Made by a program: the position numbers and the translations under genes
Shown: piece after piece, positions 55,032 through 63,760 of the stretch
Numbering within the stretch: position 1 is the first letter of the stretch
How the letters are laid out: each line of letters begins with the position of its first letter
Assembly (NCBI GenBank): GCA_009711785.1
Contig: VENA01000008.1
Span: forward strand, 84,591 to 148,590
Length of the DNA: 64,000 nt
DNA from: Bacillota bacterium
GTDB taxonomy: Bacteria > Bacillota > Clostridia > Tissierellales > MES13
Reading direction: 5' to 3'
Notes under the pieces: generated by a model
Databases searched by the model: none
What the model was told of the DNA's origin: nothing
Seen by the model: only the letters and a program-made list of their open reading frames with translations

Positions 55032-55052
55032 GGGGCACTAATCTAGTGCCCC
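55032..55052 (-). terminator. Terminator of the PD-(D/E)XK-like gene
   Basis: Perfect 9-bp stem GGGGCACTA/TAGTGCCCC with loop ATC, 8 bases after the stop; TTATTCTATATTT follows on the minus strand. Confidence 0.7.
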
Positions 55053-55060
55053 CAGTAACC

Positions 55061-56515
55061 TTAAACTTCTGAAGCTGACTTTTTATCTTTCCTAGCATCT
55101 ATTAAAATAATAGCTTCTTCGCCTGCAATATCTAGTTCATTAAGTATCCTATTCACTTTTTCAAGTTCTTTATCAGTAAAGTATAAAATTACCTTTATAG
55201 TCTTTGCATCTCTATTTGCTTTTTTATAAACTTCAACCTGATTTTTTAGATTCCTTTTCAATTGTGTATTTTTTGCTAATTTAAATTCAACTAAAGTTTT
55301 GTCAGCTGATCCTTTTGAAGCTTTAAAATCAACAGGACCTCTACCATTATTTACTTCTGAATTTATATCAGATTCAGAAGTAAACCATGTAAGCTTATAT
55401 AATATCTGAAAATCCTGTTCTCTTTTAATAGGCTCTCCATCTACATAAAAAATTCTATAACCATCCATGTCTTCAATCACATTTTTTAAAAATTGCACTC
55501 TACTTAAAGCCTCTTCAAAGCTATTCGGTTTAATTTTAAAAAAGTTAGTTTTACTAACTAATAATTCAATTAGCTCCTTATATTTATTAACATATAAATT
55601 GTTTGAAAATTCTACTTTAGCATTACTTATTGAAGTAGCTTCATTTTTTTCACTTTCTTTATAATTAATATAGTAATCTATGATCTCTGGTAAATCTTTA
55701 ACTAAATCCTGGTAAACTTTCTTTCGTTCAGATTTTTTCATATCTTCTTCTAAAGTTTTTCTTAGATAGTTGTTAATCTGACCTCTTAATGCAACATTTT
55801 CAATAGAGTCGATAATGGTTTCAATTTTATTATACATATCTATACTACTAATGAAGGTATCATCTTTTGTTAATAAATCAGTAGGTGTTAGAATTACATA
55901 GTCATTTTTAAAACAAGGGAGTTTGAAAGTTTTACTCATCCATGTTTCAGTTTCGTAATTAAACTTAACCTTCTCTACCCTAAACTCTTTTAATAGACTT
56001 TCATCTATATGCTTTTGTGCAAACTCTTGTGTAAACTCTAACAAAAATTCTTTGATTAAATTAGTAGTAAAATCACTGATATTATCTTTTCCTACTCCAA
56101 CATTTATTAAGCACAATTTCTCTAAATGACTATCTTCTGTTATATTTTCTTCTCCAAAGCTGTCAAAAATAGTATTTAAATTTTCATCCAATGCTCTAGC
56201 AAATTTCATCCCTAGACCACTTCCACTACTACCATTTACTGAAAATCCAAACCAATTTTGCTTAACCTCTTTGAATGTATACCAAGATCTTAGCAAACCT
56301 TCGTTAACTTTACCTCCTACAGACTTGTCCCTAAGAAAACTTAGGTATTCAATAATATCTTTATGAAGCTGTTGATATTTTTTATTAGTACTATTAAATA
56401 AAAGGAATGGATCTACAAATAATGGTAAGTCTGCAACTAATGAAATATCAAATGCTCCATAATTTTTAATAGTATCCTTGTCCACATTAAAATAATCTGA
56501 AAAATATATGTTCAT
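55061..56515 (-). CDS. Large accessory protein with C-terminal PD-(D/E)XK-like nuclease domain
   Basis: About 484 residues. The N-terminal two thirds (DISLVADLPLFVDPFLLFNS, then helical segments) are not recognised. The C-terminal part (about 385-475) has GRGPVDFKAS followed by TLVEFKLAKN, the PD-x(n)-ExK arrangement of restriction-like nucleases, then a basic stretch and ILYFTDKE. It lies in an island and is led by a small basic protein gene, both of which suggest a role in defence against foreign DNA, but this is inference. ATG at 56515 is 8 bases after AGGAG; ATG at 56521 is too close. Confidence 0.65.
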   Translation of the reverse strand: MNIYFSDYFNVDKDTIKNYGAFDISLVADLPLFVDPFLLFNSTNKKYQQLHKDIIEYLSFLRDKSVGGKVNEGLLRSWYTFKEVKQNWFGFSVNGSSGSGLGMKFARALDENLNTIFDSFGEENITEDSHLEKLCLINVGVGKDNISDFTTNLIKEFLLEFTQEFAQKHIDESLLKEFRVEKVKFNYETETWMSKTFKLPCFKNDYVILTPTDLLTKDDTFISSIDMYNKIETIIDSIENVALRGQINNYLRKTLEEDMKKSERKKVYQDLVKDLPEIIDYYINYKESEKNEATSISNAKVEFSNNLYVNKYKELIELLVSKTNFFKIKPNSFEEALSRVQFLKNVIEDMDGYRIFYVDGEPIKREQDFQILYKLTWFTSESDINSEVNNGRGPVDFKASKGSADKTLVEFKLAKNTQLKRNLKNQVEVYKKANRDAKTIKVILYFTDKELEKVNRILNELDIAGEEAIILIDARKDKKSASEV

Positions 56516-56570
56516 CCACATTTCTCCTTCACTTAAGTTTATAACTAATTTCTTTCATCGGTATTTCAAG

Positions 56571-56750
56571 CTACTTTTCTCTTCTAATTCCTTTAAATTT
56601 CTTTCCAGGTTTTGAAGTTTTATTATCCATAATTCTACCTGTTTTAGCATCTCTTTTAATCCAAAGTCCTGTTTTAGGATTTTTAAATTGAGATCTATCT
56701 TTTACTGCTCCTTTACGAGCATTATCACCATATGGTTTGTTTTTAGCCAT
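56571..56750 (-). CDS. 59-residue basic protein paired with the nuclease-like gene
   Basis: ATG at 56750 after AAAGGAGG, stop TAG at 56573. MAKNKPYGDNARKGAVKDRS, then NPKTGLWIKRDAKTGRIMD and KPGKKFKGIRREK: rich in Lys/Arg and Gly with repeated K-R-D and T-G turns. I recall closely similar small proteins of unknown function in many bacteria. It is 50-56 bases upstream of the nuclease-like gene on the same strand, so the two are likely one unit. Confidence 0.7.
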   Translation of the reverse strand: MAKNKPYGDNARKGAVKDRSQFKNPKTGLWIKRDAKTGRIMDNKTSKPGKKFKGIRREK

Positions 56751-56901
56751 AATAAAAGCCTCCTTTCGTTTAAAAGACTAATACTACCTTAATCAAATTT
56801 TTTTAAATCCTAGGTTTTTTAAAATTTTTTTTGAAAAAAGAAGGATTTTTTATAATTTTATTGAATAGAAATATAAGAGTAAAGAAATAATAAATTAATA
56901 G

Positions 56902-56927
56902 ATTAACTAATTGGGTAGATTAGTTAA
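56902..56927 (+). terminator. Hairpin in the 56751-57247 intergenic stretch
   Basis: Inverted arms TTAACTAAT and ATTAGTTAA with a 7-base loop, then TTTTTG. The rest of this roughly 500-base gap is AT-rich and holds a small hairpin around ACCTGCTTTCGAGTAGGT and the palindrome before the XRE gene; I see no gene in it. Confidence 0.45.
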
Positions 56928-57182
56928 TTTTTGAAAACAATCAATTTAACCACCTGCTTTCGAGTAGGTATAGTTCAAATTTTATTTTACCATATATTGT
57001 ATTTTTATCCAAACACTATAAATAGCTTTATAGTGTTATTTTACTTTCCATTTATTGGTGTATGTAAATAACCTTTTAAATTCTTACATTTATTTGATTT
57101 TACTGGAAATTACTATCTATTAAGTTCTTTTAATCCATTTCATTAATATTTAAAAACCTTTTAATACTATACAAATAAATCA

Positions 57183-57204
57183 ATATATACATTTGTGTAT
57201 ATAT
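57183..57204. promoter_or_regulatory. Palindrome upstream of the XRE gene
   Basis: ATATATACA and TGTATATAT form 9-bp inverse arms around TTTG, 44 bases before the XRE start codon. A likely self-operator of the regulator. Confidence 0.5.
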
Positions 57205-57247
57205 ATATTTTTTTTGTCAAAACTCCTTTATTAAAGGGGGTTGTACA

Positions 57248-57664
57248 ATGTCTGTTTCTTATAAAGATCTTGGAATTAAAATTAAAAATTCTAGAAAAGA
57301 AAAAAATATTACTACTAAAACTTTTGCTAAACTTCTAAATATCTCTGTTGGTCAATTAAGTAATATAGAAAATGGTAATTATGATGTTTTTAAGCTTGAA
57401 TTACTTTACAAAATAAGCGACTTATTGGATATTCCACTAGAAGAATTATTAGAACTTAATATAAATTATTTAAAAAGTTTTTTAGATACTACAGCTAATA
57501 ATTCCAAAGCACAATCAAACTACATAACTAAACTTACTAATACTCTAGTTATATCATTTTTAGCTGTGATTTCTAATTATAATTATGATAAAAATAAAGC
57601 TGAAGTTATATGCAACCATCTTATTAAAGAGTTAAATTTTGTTAAAAAAATTCATAAAGACTGA
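57248..57664 (+). CDS. XRE-family regulator
   Basis: 138 residues. Cro/C1-type helix-turn-helix (about 7-65; TTKTFAKLLNISVGQLSNIE is the two-helix core), then a helical C-terminal part of unknown fold. AAAGGGGG start site, itself partly inside a CCTTTA/TAAAGG hairpin. Probably controls the element genes or itself. Confidence 0.85.
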   Translation: MSVSYKDLGIKIKNSRKEKNITTKTFAKLLNISVGQLSNIENGNYDVFKLELLYKISDLLDIPLEELLELNINYLKSFLDTTANNSKAQSNYITKLTNTLVISFLAVISNYNYDKNKAEVICNHLIKELNFVKKIHKD

Positions 57665-57669
57665 TAAGA

Positions 57670-57696
57670 AGTCTCTACTTTGTAGGGACTTTTTTT
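57670..57696 (+). terminator. Terminator of the XRE gene
   Basis: Stem AGTCTCTAC/GTAGGGACT (one G-U pair) and T7. The 26 bases from GTCTCTAC to the T run are repeated exactly at 59268-59293. Confidence 0.85.
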
Positions 57697-57720
57697 GATT
57701 TAATCAACTCATAAAAAATT

Positions 57721-57742
57721 ACCTATATAGTGATATATAGGT
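57721..57742 (+). terminator. Second terminator in the 57665-57974 gap
   Basis: Perfect 9-bp arms ACCTATATA/TATATAGGT, loop GTGA, then CTTTTTT. The rest of this 310-base gap holds only a possible 27-codon ORF. Confidence 0.75.
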
Positions 57743-57829
57743 CTTTTTTGCTTTTATATTAATAATTCAAATTATAATCAATTTGTATCTTCGACAAAAT
57801 TATCAATTATTAGACAAAGGAAAATTTTA

Positions 57830-57913
57830 ATGTTTGAAGAATTTGTTAAAATAAGTGGTATATTTAATAATTATAATTCTAAAAAATATTTTCCTAGTTA
57901 TTTAAAACTCTAA
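57830..57913 (+). CDS. Possible 27-residue peptide
   Basis: ATG at 57830 after AAAGGA (spacing 8), 27 codons, Phe/Tyr/Asn/Lys-rich (MFEEFVKISGIFNNYN start). Nothing recognised; such short frames arise often by chance. Confidence 0.2.
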   Translation: MFEEFVKISGIFNNYNSKKYFPSYLKL

Positions 57914-57974
57914 TAAAAGTTTAATACCTATAATTTACTATAAAAAACTATTAGTTCAATTAGGAGGGGAATGA

Positions 57975-59216
57975 ATGCAATATATAAATAAAAAATTTAA
58001 AGATCACAACCTGCACACTACAATTGAAAAAATACTTAAAATAACAGAACAAATAAAACCTTTAGATATAACTGATATAAAATTACAAGAAGATATTCAA
58101 AGATTTCAACGAATAACTAAAATACTTAAAAATATACTTAATTCTGTAGATCCTGAGTTAATTTCATATGAGAAAATGAATGAAATTAACGGTCAATTGA
58201 GTCAATGTCTAAGTAGTTTAGACAAATTTATTAATAATCGAAATAGCAATGATTCTATAAATAATTTCAGAGTTAACTTGGAACATTCAATAGATAATAT
58301 AAATACAATAAACAATATTAGTACTAATACTGACTCAGTGAGTGAAGAAAGTAAAAAATATAAAGAATTTAGAAATGAATTTAATAAATTGAAAACAGAT
58401 ATTGAAAAAGAACAAAAAAAATTGGAGGAATTATCAAATTATATACAAAATGACACAATTAATCTTAACGAGAAATTTATTAAAGAACAAAATAATCGCA
58501 ATGAAGATTTTGAAAATTTTAAAAAGAAAACTTCTAAAGAAATACAAAGCATACAAAATAACTTTGAAAAGAAAATTAACGAAATAGAAAAGTTATTCAG
58601 AAATAAACAAAGTGAATATGAACAAGAAATAGAAAAAGAAAAAAAATTATTTATGTCAAAAATTGAGAGAGAAAAAAAGACTATTATGGAAGAATTAAAA
58701 AACTATAAAGATAAAGCTACTAAAATAGTTGGAGTTATCGGTAGTACTGGAACTGCAGGAGTATATAAGAAAGCATCTAACCGTCAAAAAAAAGAATCAT
58801 ATATTTGGCACGCTGTTTCACTATTATCTTTTATAGGATTATTATTCTATGCAACTAAGTATTTCGGTGTTCTTGTTACTGAGGATTTTACTTGGAGTAT
58901 ATTAATCTGGAGAGTATTTGTCTCAACTATTTTTGCTAGTTTCTTCGCATATGCATCAAAACAAGCTAATAAATATACTCAACTATCGCAGCAAAACAAA
59001 AAAATGGAGTTAGAACTAGCCTCTATAGATACATTTATTAGTGACCTAGATAATGAAATTAAACAAGAAATAAAACAAGAAGTGGCTGAAAAGATTTTTG
59101 CTAATAAAGAAGAGTATAAAATATTAGAAGATAATACTGATAACGATAATGTGAAAATACCGAACAATATAGCAGAAATACTTATTTCTACTATAAACAA
59201 TTATTTAAATAAATAA
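57975..59216 (+). CDS. Coiled-coil membrane protein of the element
   Basis: 413 residues: helical N-terminal part (1-130), long heptad coiled coil rich in Lys/Glu (about 130-245), KIVGVIGSTGTAGVYKKASN linker, two hydrophobic segments (about 276-296 and 305-325), then a soluble acidic helical tail (about 335-413). No enzymatic motif. The build resembles membrane effectors or sensors in defence loci, but no family is recognised. ATG after AGGAGGGG. Confidence 0.7.
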   Translation: MQYINKKFKDHNLHTTIEKILKITEQIKPLDITDIKLQEDIQRFQRITKILKNILNSVDPELISYEKMNEINGQLSQCLSSLDKFINNRNSNDSINNFRVNLEHSIDNINTINNISTNTDSVSEESKKYKEFRNEFNKLKTDIEKEQKKLEELSNYIQNDTINLNEKFIKEQNNRNEDFENFKKKTSKEIQSIQNNFEKKINEIEKLFRNKQSEYEQEIEKEKKLFMSKIEREKKTIMEELKNYKDKATKIVGVIGSTGTAGVYKKASNRQKKESYIWHAVSLLSFIGLLFYATKYFGVLVTEDFTWSILIWRVFVSTIFASFFAYASKQANKYTQLSQQNKKMELELASIDTFISDLDNEIKQEIKQEVAEKIFANKEEYKILEDNTDNDNVKIPNNIAEILISTINNYLNK

Positions 59217-59267
59217 ACAACAATTAATATTTATTGAGCCATAGTCTCTTAAAACCTTTTTAATAAT

Positions 59268-59293
59268 GTCTCTACTTTGTAGGGACTTTTTTT
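59268..59293 (+). terminator. Terminator of the coiled-coil gene, copy of 57671-57696
   Basis: Same 26 bases GTCTCTAC...T7 as after the XRE gene. Confidence 0.85.
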
Positions 59294-59424
59294 ATGTCCT
59301 TTCACTCAATATGTTGAAATTTATATCAAATATATGAATAATTTTATAAATGCTACACATCCTATAATCAAGGAGGTGAAGAAACACGAAATCAAAACTC
59401 TACTTAAGCAACTCAAGTCTACAA

Positions 59425-60186
59425 ATGTTTAAAACATGTAAAAGGAAATTCAAGTATAGATATATCGATAAAATTAAACCCTCCACTCAATCTTCAAGTA
59501 AGTATCTTTCCTTCGGGCAAAGTATCCATAAAACTCTATCTAAGTTTAATAAAATTACAGATAAAAACATAAAGACTTTAAATAATCTACATAACCTTCT
59601 TCGTAGTAACTGGATAAGAGAAGGATATAGAGATAAAGACGAAGAAAGAGATTTTGGGCTAAAAGCATTAAAAATACTTACTAACTATTTTAATAATCCT
59701 TTAGATAAACATAAAAAAGTATTAATAACTGAGAAAATGATCTATAAAGATATGGGAGAATTTATCCTATGTGGCATTATAGATAAAGGATTTCTAAGAA
59801 GTGATAATAAGCTTGAAATAACTGATTATAAGACTGGTGGTATCGTTACACACAGTAATGATTTCCAGATAGATTTACAGCTTCCTATCTATGTATTATT
59901 AGCTGAAGAATATCTAAGTAAATACCCTTCTATCGTTAGTTATTACTACTTACTTCACAATAAAAAAATTGATAGAGAAATAAATAATGAAAATATAAAT
60001 GCCATTATTGAAGCTTTATGGAAAAGATTTAATGAAATTAAAAATAAAAATACTTTTCCATGCAATCCTAATGAGTACTGTTTGTCATCCTGCGAATACT
60101 CAAGTATTTGTGAAGAAGCAACTAATGAAAATGCAATTATAGCTAATGAATTAGAAAATCTAGATACTTCTAAATATCTTTTCTAA
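59425..60186 (+). CDS. RecB/Cas4-like PD-(D/E)XK nuclease with Fe-S cysteines
   Basis: At least 254 residues. GQSIHKTL (active His), IIDKGF (Asp), LEITDYKTG (Glu/Asp-x-Lys) and LQLPIYVLLAE (Gln...Tyr) are the RecB nuclease motifs in order. One Cys near the start (FKTCKRKFKYRY) and a late cluster (FPCNPNEYCLSSCEYSSIC) fit the iron-sulfur staple of AddB/Cas4. Coding similarity continues upstream of ATG 59425 (LSNSSLQ): with the strong GGAGGTG at 59372-59378, translation may begin near 59386 at ACG, as no ATG/GTG/TTG is in frame. Confidence 0.8.
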   Translation: MFKTCKRKFKYRYIDKIKPSTQSSSKYLSFGQSIHKTLSKFNKITDKNIKTLNNLHNLLRSNWIREGYRDKDEERDFGLKALKILTNYFNNPLDKHKKVLITEKMIYKDMGEFILCGIIDKGFLRSDNKLEITDYKTGGIVTHSNDFQIDLQLPIYVLLAEEYLSKYPSIVSYYYLLHNKKIDREINNENINAIIEALWKRFNEIKNKNTFPCNPNEYCLSSCEYSSICEEATNENAIIANELENLDTSKYLF

Positions 60187-60243
60187 ATATTAACCCACTT
60201 TTAAAATTCAAAGCTACATAAACAAATAACCTACCAATTTTAA

Positions 60244-60279
60244 ATTGCTATAAAACTTTTTAAAAAGTTTTGTAGCAAT
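60244..60279 (+). terminator. Long hairpin after the RecB-like gene
   Basis: Two 18-base arms, ATTGCTATAAAACTTTTT and its inverse with one U-G pair, with no loop sequence beyond the turn. The remainder of the 303-base gap to the next ORF is AT-rich without further signal. Confidence 0.65.
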
Positions 60280-60489
60280 CTCTCCTTTTTAAAATATGTA
60301 ATTAAATTATTATCTAATCTTGTCTAATTTTAAACTCACAGTATCAAAATTTAAACTATTAAATGTTTTTTTAAAATTATTATTTATTATAACTCTACTG
60401 GTACATTAATTTTTAATATTTAGAAATTTAAATTTTAAAATCATCTTCTTTATACTCTATATTTTGAATATATATCTAGGGAGGTTCAT

Positions 60490-60642
60490 ATGAAAGAAAC
60501 ATCTAAAATAACTATTTCTTCAATAAAATATAAAGATAATATAAAATCAAAAGAAAAAATTATAAACTTACTTCTTGATTATATATTAAATAATGACCTA
60601 GAATTTGGGGATGGTGAGAATGGAAAGAAAGTACAAGAGTAA
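60490..60642 (+). CDS. 50-residue protein before the recombinases
   Basis: ATG after GGGAGG; basic N-half (MKETSKITISSIKYKDNIKS) and a helical IINLLLDYILNNDLEF. The end overlaps the start of the first recombinase by about 20-30 bases in another frame, suggesting coupled translation. Could be a recombination directionality factor or small DNA-binding protein by position only. Confidence 0.55.
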   Translation: MKETSKITISSIKYKDNIKSKEKIINLLLDYILNNDLEFGDGENGKKVQE

Positions 60643-62155
60643 TACATATAATAACTTAAAACCTGAAGATTATCTTACTCCATATGACTATGCTGCTATA
60701 TATGCAAGGAAATCAATAAAGAAAGAAAATAACTCTATTCCATCACAAATTGAAAAAGGAAAAGAAGTACTTTATAAAAATAACCTAGTTTTATATAAAG
60801 CTTATTACGATAGTGAATCTGCTTATAAGTACTCTTATGATAAAAGAAATGGCTTCATGGAACTGTTAAATGATATGGAGAACAATAAATTTAAAACTAT
60901 AGTTGTTCTTAAAAGAGACAGATTATCTAGAAAGTTTGAAGAACTACTGGAAATAAGAAAAAAAATCAAAGAACATGATGTGAAAGTTATTTACTCAGGC
61001 GATGGTGAATTCCAACCGGATAAAAAAAATATTTACTCTGATTTTATTGAATACATCTTAATGGGAGTAAGTGATTTTGAAGTAAATTATATAAATGAAC
61101 GGGCATCTACTGGAAGGAAAATGAAACATGAAGAGGGTAGATATTCAAAACAAGGTGAATTACCTCCTTTCGGTTTTACTGAAACTGATATAATAGAAAA
61201 CCCAAATTCCGATTATCAGTTTGTTCCCCATGAAAAGCAAGCATTAGTAGTTAAGAAAATATTTAATGCATTCCTCACAAAAAAATATTCAATTAAAAAC
61301 TTAACTAATTATGCTATTTGCATTAACAATACTGGAAGGTCCATAAATGAAAACATTGTAAGATATATGATCACTAATCCACTTTATGCTGCTATACAAA
61401 GACCAGCTGGAGATAAAGTGCTATTTAGTAAAGATTCAAAAACAAATTGTTATCATCCAATTAAAGAAAACTTTAAAAATCTTGTTAATGTTAAACCTAT
61501 TATTGATGAAAATACCTTCACTAAAGTAGCACTGAAATATTTAAATAATAAAAGAAATTATTCATCTCGCAAGAAAAATTACCTATTCAAAGGACTACTT
61601 GCTTGTACTGCATGTAATAAAAATATAAACTTATCAGGTAACTATTATAGATGTAATACAAAAAGTTGCTCATCTATTCGTGAAGATTTACTATTAAATA
61701 CATTATTAAAAAGGATTTTAAATGATATATATGATGAAAATACTGCTAGGAAACTTATTTTCAAAAGAATAACTGACTCTAAAAGAAAAAAAGCTACTTT
61801 AAATAAACAACTTCAAAAAAATACTACTACAAAACAAGAAAAGCTATTATCCCTAATAAAAAAAGGAATTGATAAAGAAACTAAAAAAAATATTCAAATA
61901 GAACTTAATGAAATATCTAAAATAGAAAAGCAGCTAATTGATAAAATCACTTTAATCGAAGGTAAAATATCCTCTCTTAATGCATTAGAAGAAAATCTTT
62001 ATAAACTACGAAAAATAGGTAATAAATCCACTATTATCAACTTTTTAAAAAATGATTTAAATACAGATGAAGCTCAAGACATTCTTAAAAGTATTATAGA
62101 GAAGGTGTATATAGATGGTAAATCAGTCAAGGAAATCGACTACGGCGCCAAATAA
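60620..62155 (+). CDS. Large serine recombinase 1
   Basis: About 511 residues: resolvase domain with catalytic Ser in YARKS (about residue 32) and KRDRLSRK arginines, recombinase domain (ELPPFGF onward), zinc ribbon (CTACNKN...CNTKSC) and C-terminal coiled coil. Joins att sites by double-strand breaks with a 5'-phosphoserine intermediate. ATG 60620 (after GGTGAG) is preferred; ATG 60611 and TTG 60605 are in frame. Ends inside the second recombinase gene. Confidence 0.9.
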   Translation: MERKYKSNTYNNLKPEDYLTPYDYAAIYARKSIKKENNSIPSQIEKGKEVLYKNNLVLYKAYYDSESAYKYSYDKRNGFMELLNDMENNKFKTIVVLKRDRLSRKFEELLEIRKKIKEHDVKVIYSGDGEFQPDKKNIYSDFIEYILMGVSDFEVNYINERASTGRKMKHEEGRYSKQGELPPFGFTETDIIENPNSDYQFVPHEKQALVVKKIFNAFLTKKYSIKNLTNYAICINNTGRSINENIVRYMITNPLYAAIQRPAGDKVLFSKDSKTNCYHPIKENFKNLVNVKPIIDENTFTKVALKYLNNKRNYSSRKKNYLFKGLLACTACNKNINLSGNYYRCNTKSCSSIREDLLLNTLLKRILNDIYDENTARKLIFKRITDSKRKKATLNKQLQKNTTTKQEKLLSLIKKGIDKETKKNIQIELNEISKIEKQLIDKITLIEGKISSLNALEENLYKLRKIGNKSTIINFLKNDLNTDEAQDILKSIIEKVYIDGKSVKEIDYGAK

Positions 62156-63710
62156 TATTGCTGTAGCCTACCTTAGAGTCTCTACTAAAAAACAAAAGAA
62201 AACAGGAGTTTCTATAGAAAGTCAAAGAGAATCTGTAAAAAATTATGCAGTTAATAATAATTTAGAACTTGACGAAAAATATATTTTTACAGAAGCAAAA
62301 CCTGCTTCTAAAATATATAATGATAGGAACGATATTGATGACTCCTTAAGTAAGCGGCCTATTTTAAATCATATCTTATCTCTGGCTAGTAAAGGGAAAT
62401 TTAATACTCTAATTGTATATTCTAGAGATAGACTTACTCGTAATACTGAAGAAGCCTTTGCTTTAAAATATAAATTAAAACAACTTAACAAAATAGATAT
62501 ACAGTATAGTAAACCAAATGAAAACTTTGAAACTAATGAAAATATTAGACATGTGGAAAATCTAATTGAAATTGTGTTAACTAGTATTGCCGAGCTTGAA
62601 GCTGATATGAATTCTTCAAGGACTCGACTAGGGAATAAATATTGTGCTCAACACAATCTCTGGCCAGGTGGTAAAATACCCTTTGGGTATTATGCTGTAA
62701 AAGTTAAAAATCATAAAAAATCACAAAGAACAAGTACTAAACTAAAATGTATTCCCTTCGAAAAAGAAATTATAAAAGAAATATTTGAATTATATACATC
62801 ATACGGCTATGGTTATAGAAAGATTGCTAGTATATACAATAAAAAGTACCCTTTCAAAACATGGACTAAAAGCGCAATAGAATCTATTTTAAAAAATGAA
62901 ACATATACAGGTAAAATTGTATGGGGTCGTAGAGGAGGAAGAAGAAATCCTGGAAGAAAAGATAAGCCAATATATTCTGACACTATCAATGAAAATGCTC
63001 AAATAATAGATCAATCCCTATTTAATAAATCAGTATACCTTAGAGAAAAAAAGAGTGAACTTAAAAATCCTAAATACTATAGCACCCCTTTTATCCTAAA
63101 AGATAAGCTTTATTGTAAAAAATGTGAAGAGAAATTGTTAACTAAAAATTATGGTAAAGGTAAAAATAGTGTCTATAGATGTCCTACCATTATTGATAGA
63201 AAATCAGAGCTAATAATTGAGAAAACTATGCTTGAAGATCATTTTATCAGTCAACTCTCTAAACTAATAAGTATAGATGATATAAATGAATTATGGCACC
63301 AATACATAGATAAGAAGTACATAAGAAAATCAAACATAGAAAAATCTATAAACGACTATGAAGAAAAAACAAATATATTAGAATCCCAATTAAATGACTT
63401 AGAAGATGCGCTGAAAACTAATATGAATTATTCTTTAAAAACTGAACTTATGCAATTAATAACCTTAACTAAGAAAAAAATTGGTCACTTTAACCAGATA
63501 CTTAATTCAAAACGGAAAGACTTGTATCAATATCATAATTCTAAAGATAGCTTTAAAAAATCGCTTAATAACTTCTTTAAAGACTTCCAAAGCTTAAATA
63601 TATATAATAAAAGAATGCTAATCGATTTATTAGTGGATAAAATAATTGTAGATAAAAATGAAGATGAAATAAAGATGGATATAATAATTAATCCACCAAA
63701 AACTTTCTAA
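62115..63710 (+). CDS. Large serine recombinase 2
   Basis: 531 residues: catalytic Ser23 in YLRVSTKKQ, YSRDRLTRN, recombinase domain with IPFGYYAV, zinc site (CKKCEEK), long C-terminal coiled coil. Clearly a different protein from recombinase 1. GAAGGTG precedes ATG 62115, 41 bases before the end of the first. Paired large serine recombinases in tandem recall CcrA/CcrB of staphylococcal cassettes. Confidence 0.92.
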   Translation: MVNQSRKSTTAPNNIAVAYLRVSTKKQKKTGVSIESQRESVKNYAVNNNLELDEKYIFTEAKPASKIYNDRNDIDDSLSKRPILNHILSLASKGKFNTLIVYSRDRLTRNTEEAFALKYKLKQLNKIDIQYSKPNENFETNENIRHVENLIEIVLTSIAELEADMNSSRTRLGNKYCAQHNLWPGGKIPFGYYAVKVKNHKKSQRTSTKLKCIPFEKEIIKEIFELYTSYGYGYRKIASIYNKKYPFKTWTKSAIESILKNETYTGKIVWGRRGGRRNPGRKDKPIYSDTINENAQIIDQSLFNKSVYLREKKSELKNPKYYSTPFILKDKLYCKKCEEKLLTKNYGKGKNSVYRCPTIIDRKSELIIEKTMLEDHFISQLSKLISIDDINELWHQYIDKKYIRKSNIEKSINDYEEKTNILESQLNDLEDALKTNMNYSLKTELMQLITLTKKKIGHFNQILNSKRKDLYQYHNSKDSFKKSLNNFFKDFQSLNIYNKRMLIDLLVDKIIVDKNEDEIKMDIIINPPKTF

Positions 63711-63711
63711 T

Positions 63712-63728
63712 CCCTTTAAACTAAAGGG
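63712..63728 (+). terminator. Terminator of the recombinase genes
   Basis: 7-bp stem CCCTTTA/TAAAGGG with loop AAC directly after the stop; the trailing sequence GTTAAATTCT has only a weak T content. Confidence 0.55.
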
Positions 63729-63735
63729 GTTAAAT

Positions 63736-63755
63736 TCTGATATTTTTAGACATAA
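63736..63755 (+). repeat. Direct repeat, left copy
   Basis: TCTGATATTTTTAGACATAA; 18 of 20 bases equal the copy at 63847-63866, on the other side of the palindrome. Confidence 0.65.
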
Positions 63756-63760
63756 ATTTA

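Noticed and set aside
56945..56975. tRNA-like hairpin in the gap before the XRE gene
   Set aside because: Only one short stem with wobble pairs; no acceptor stem, T-loop or anticodon arm around it.
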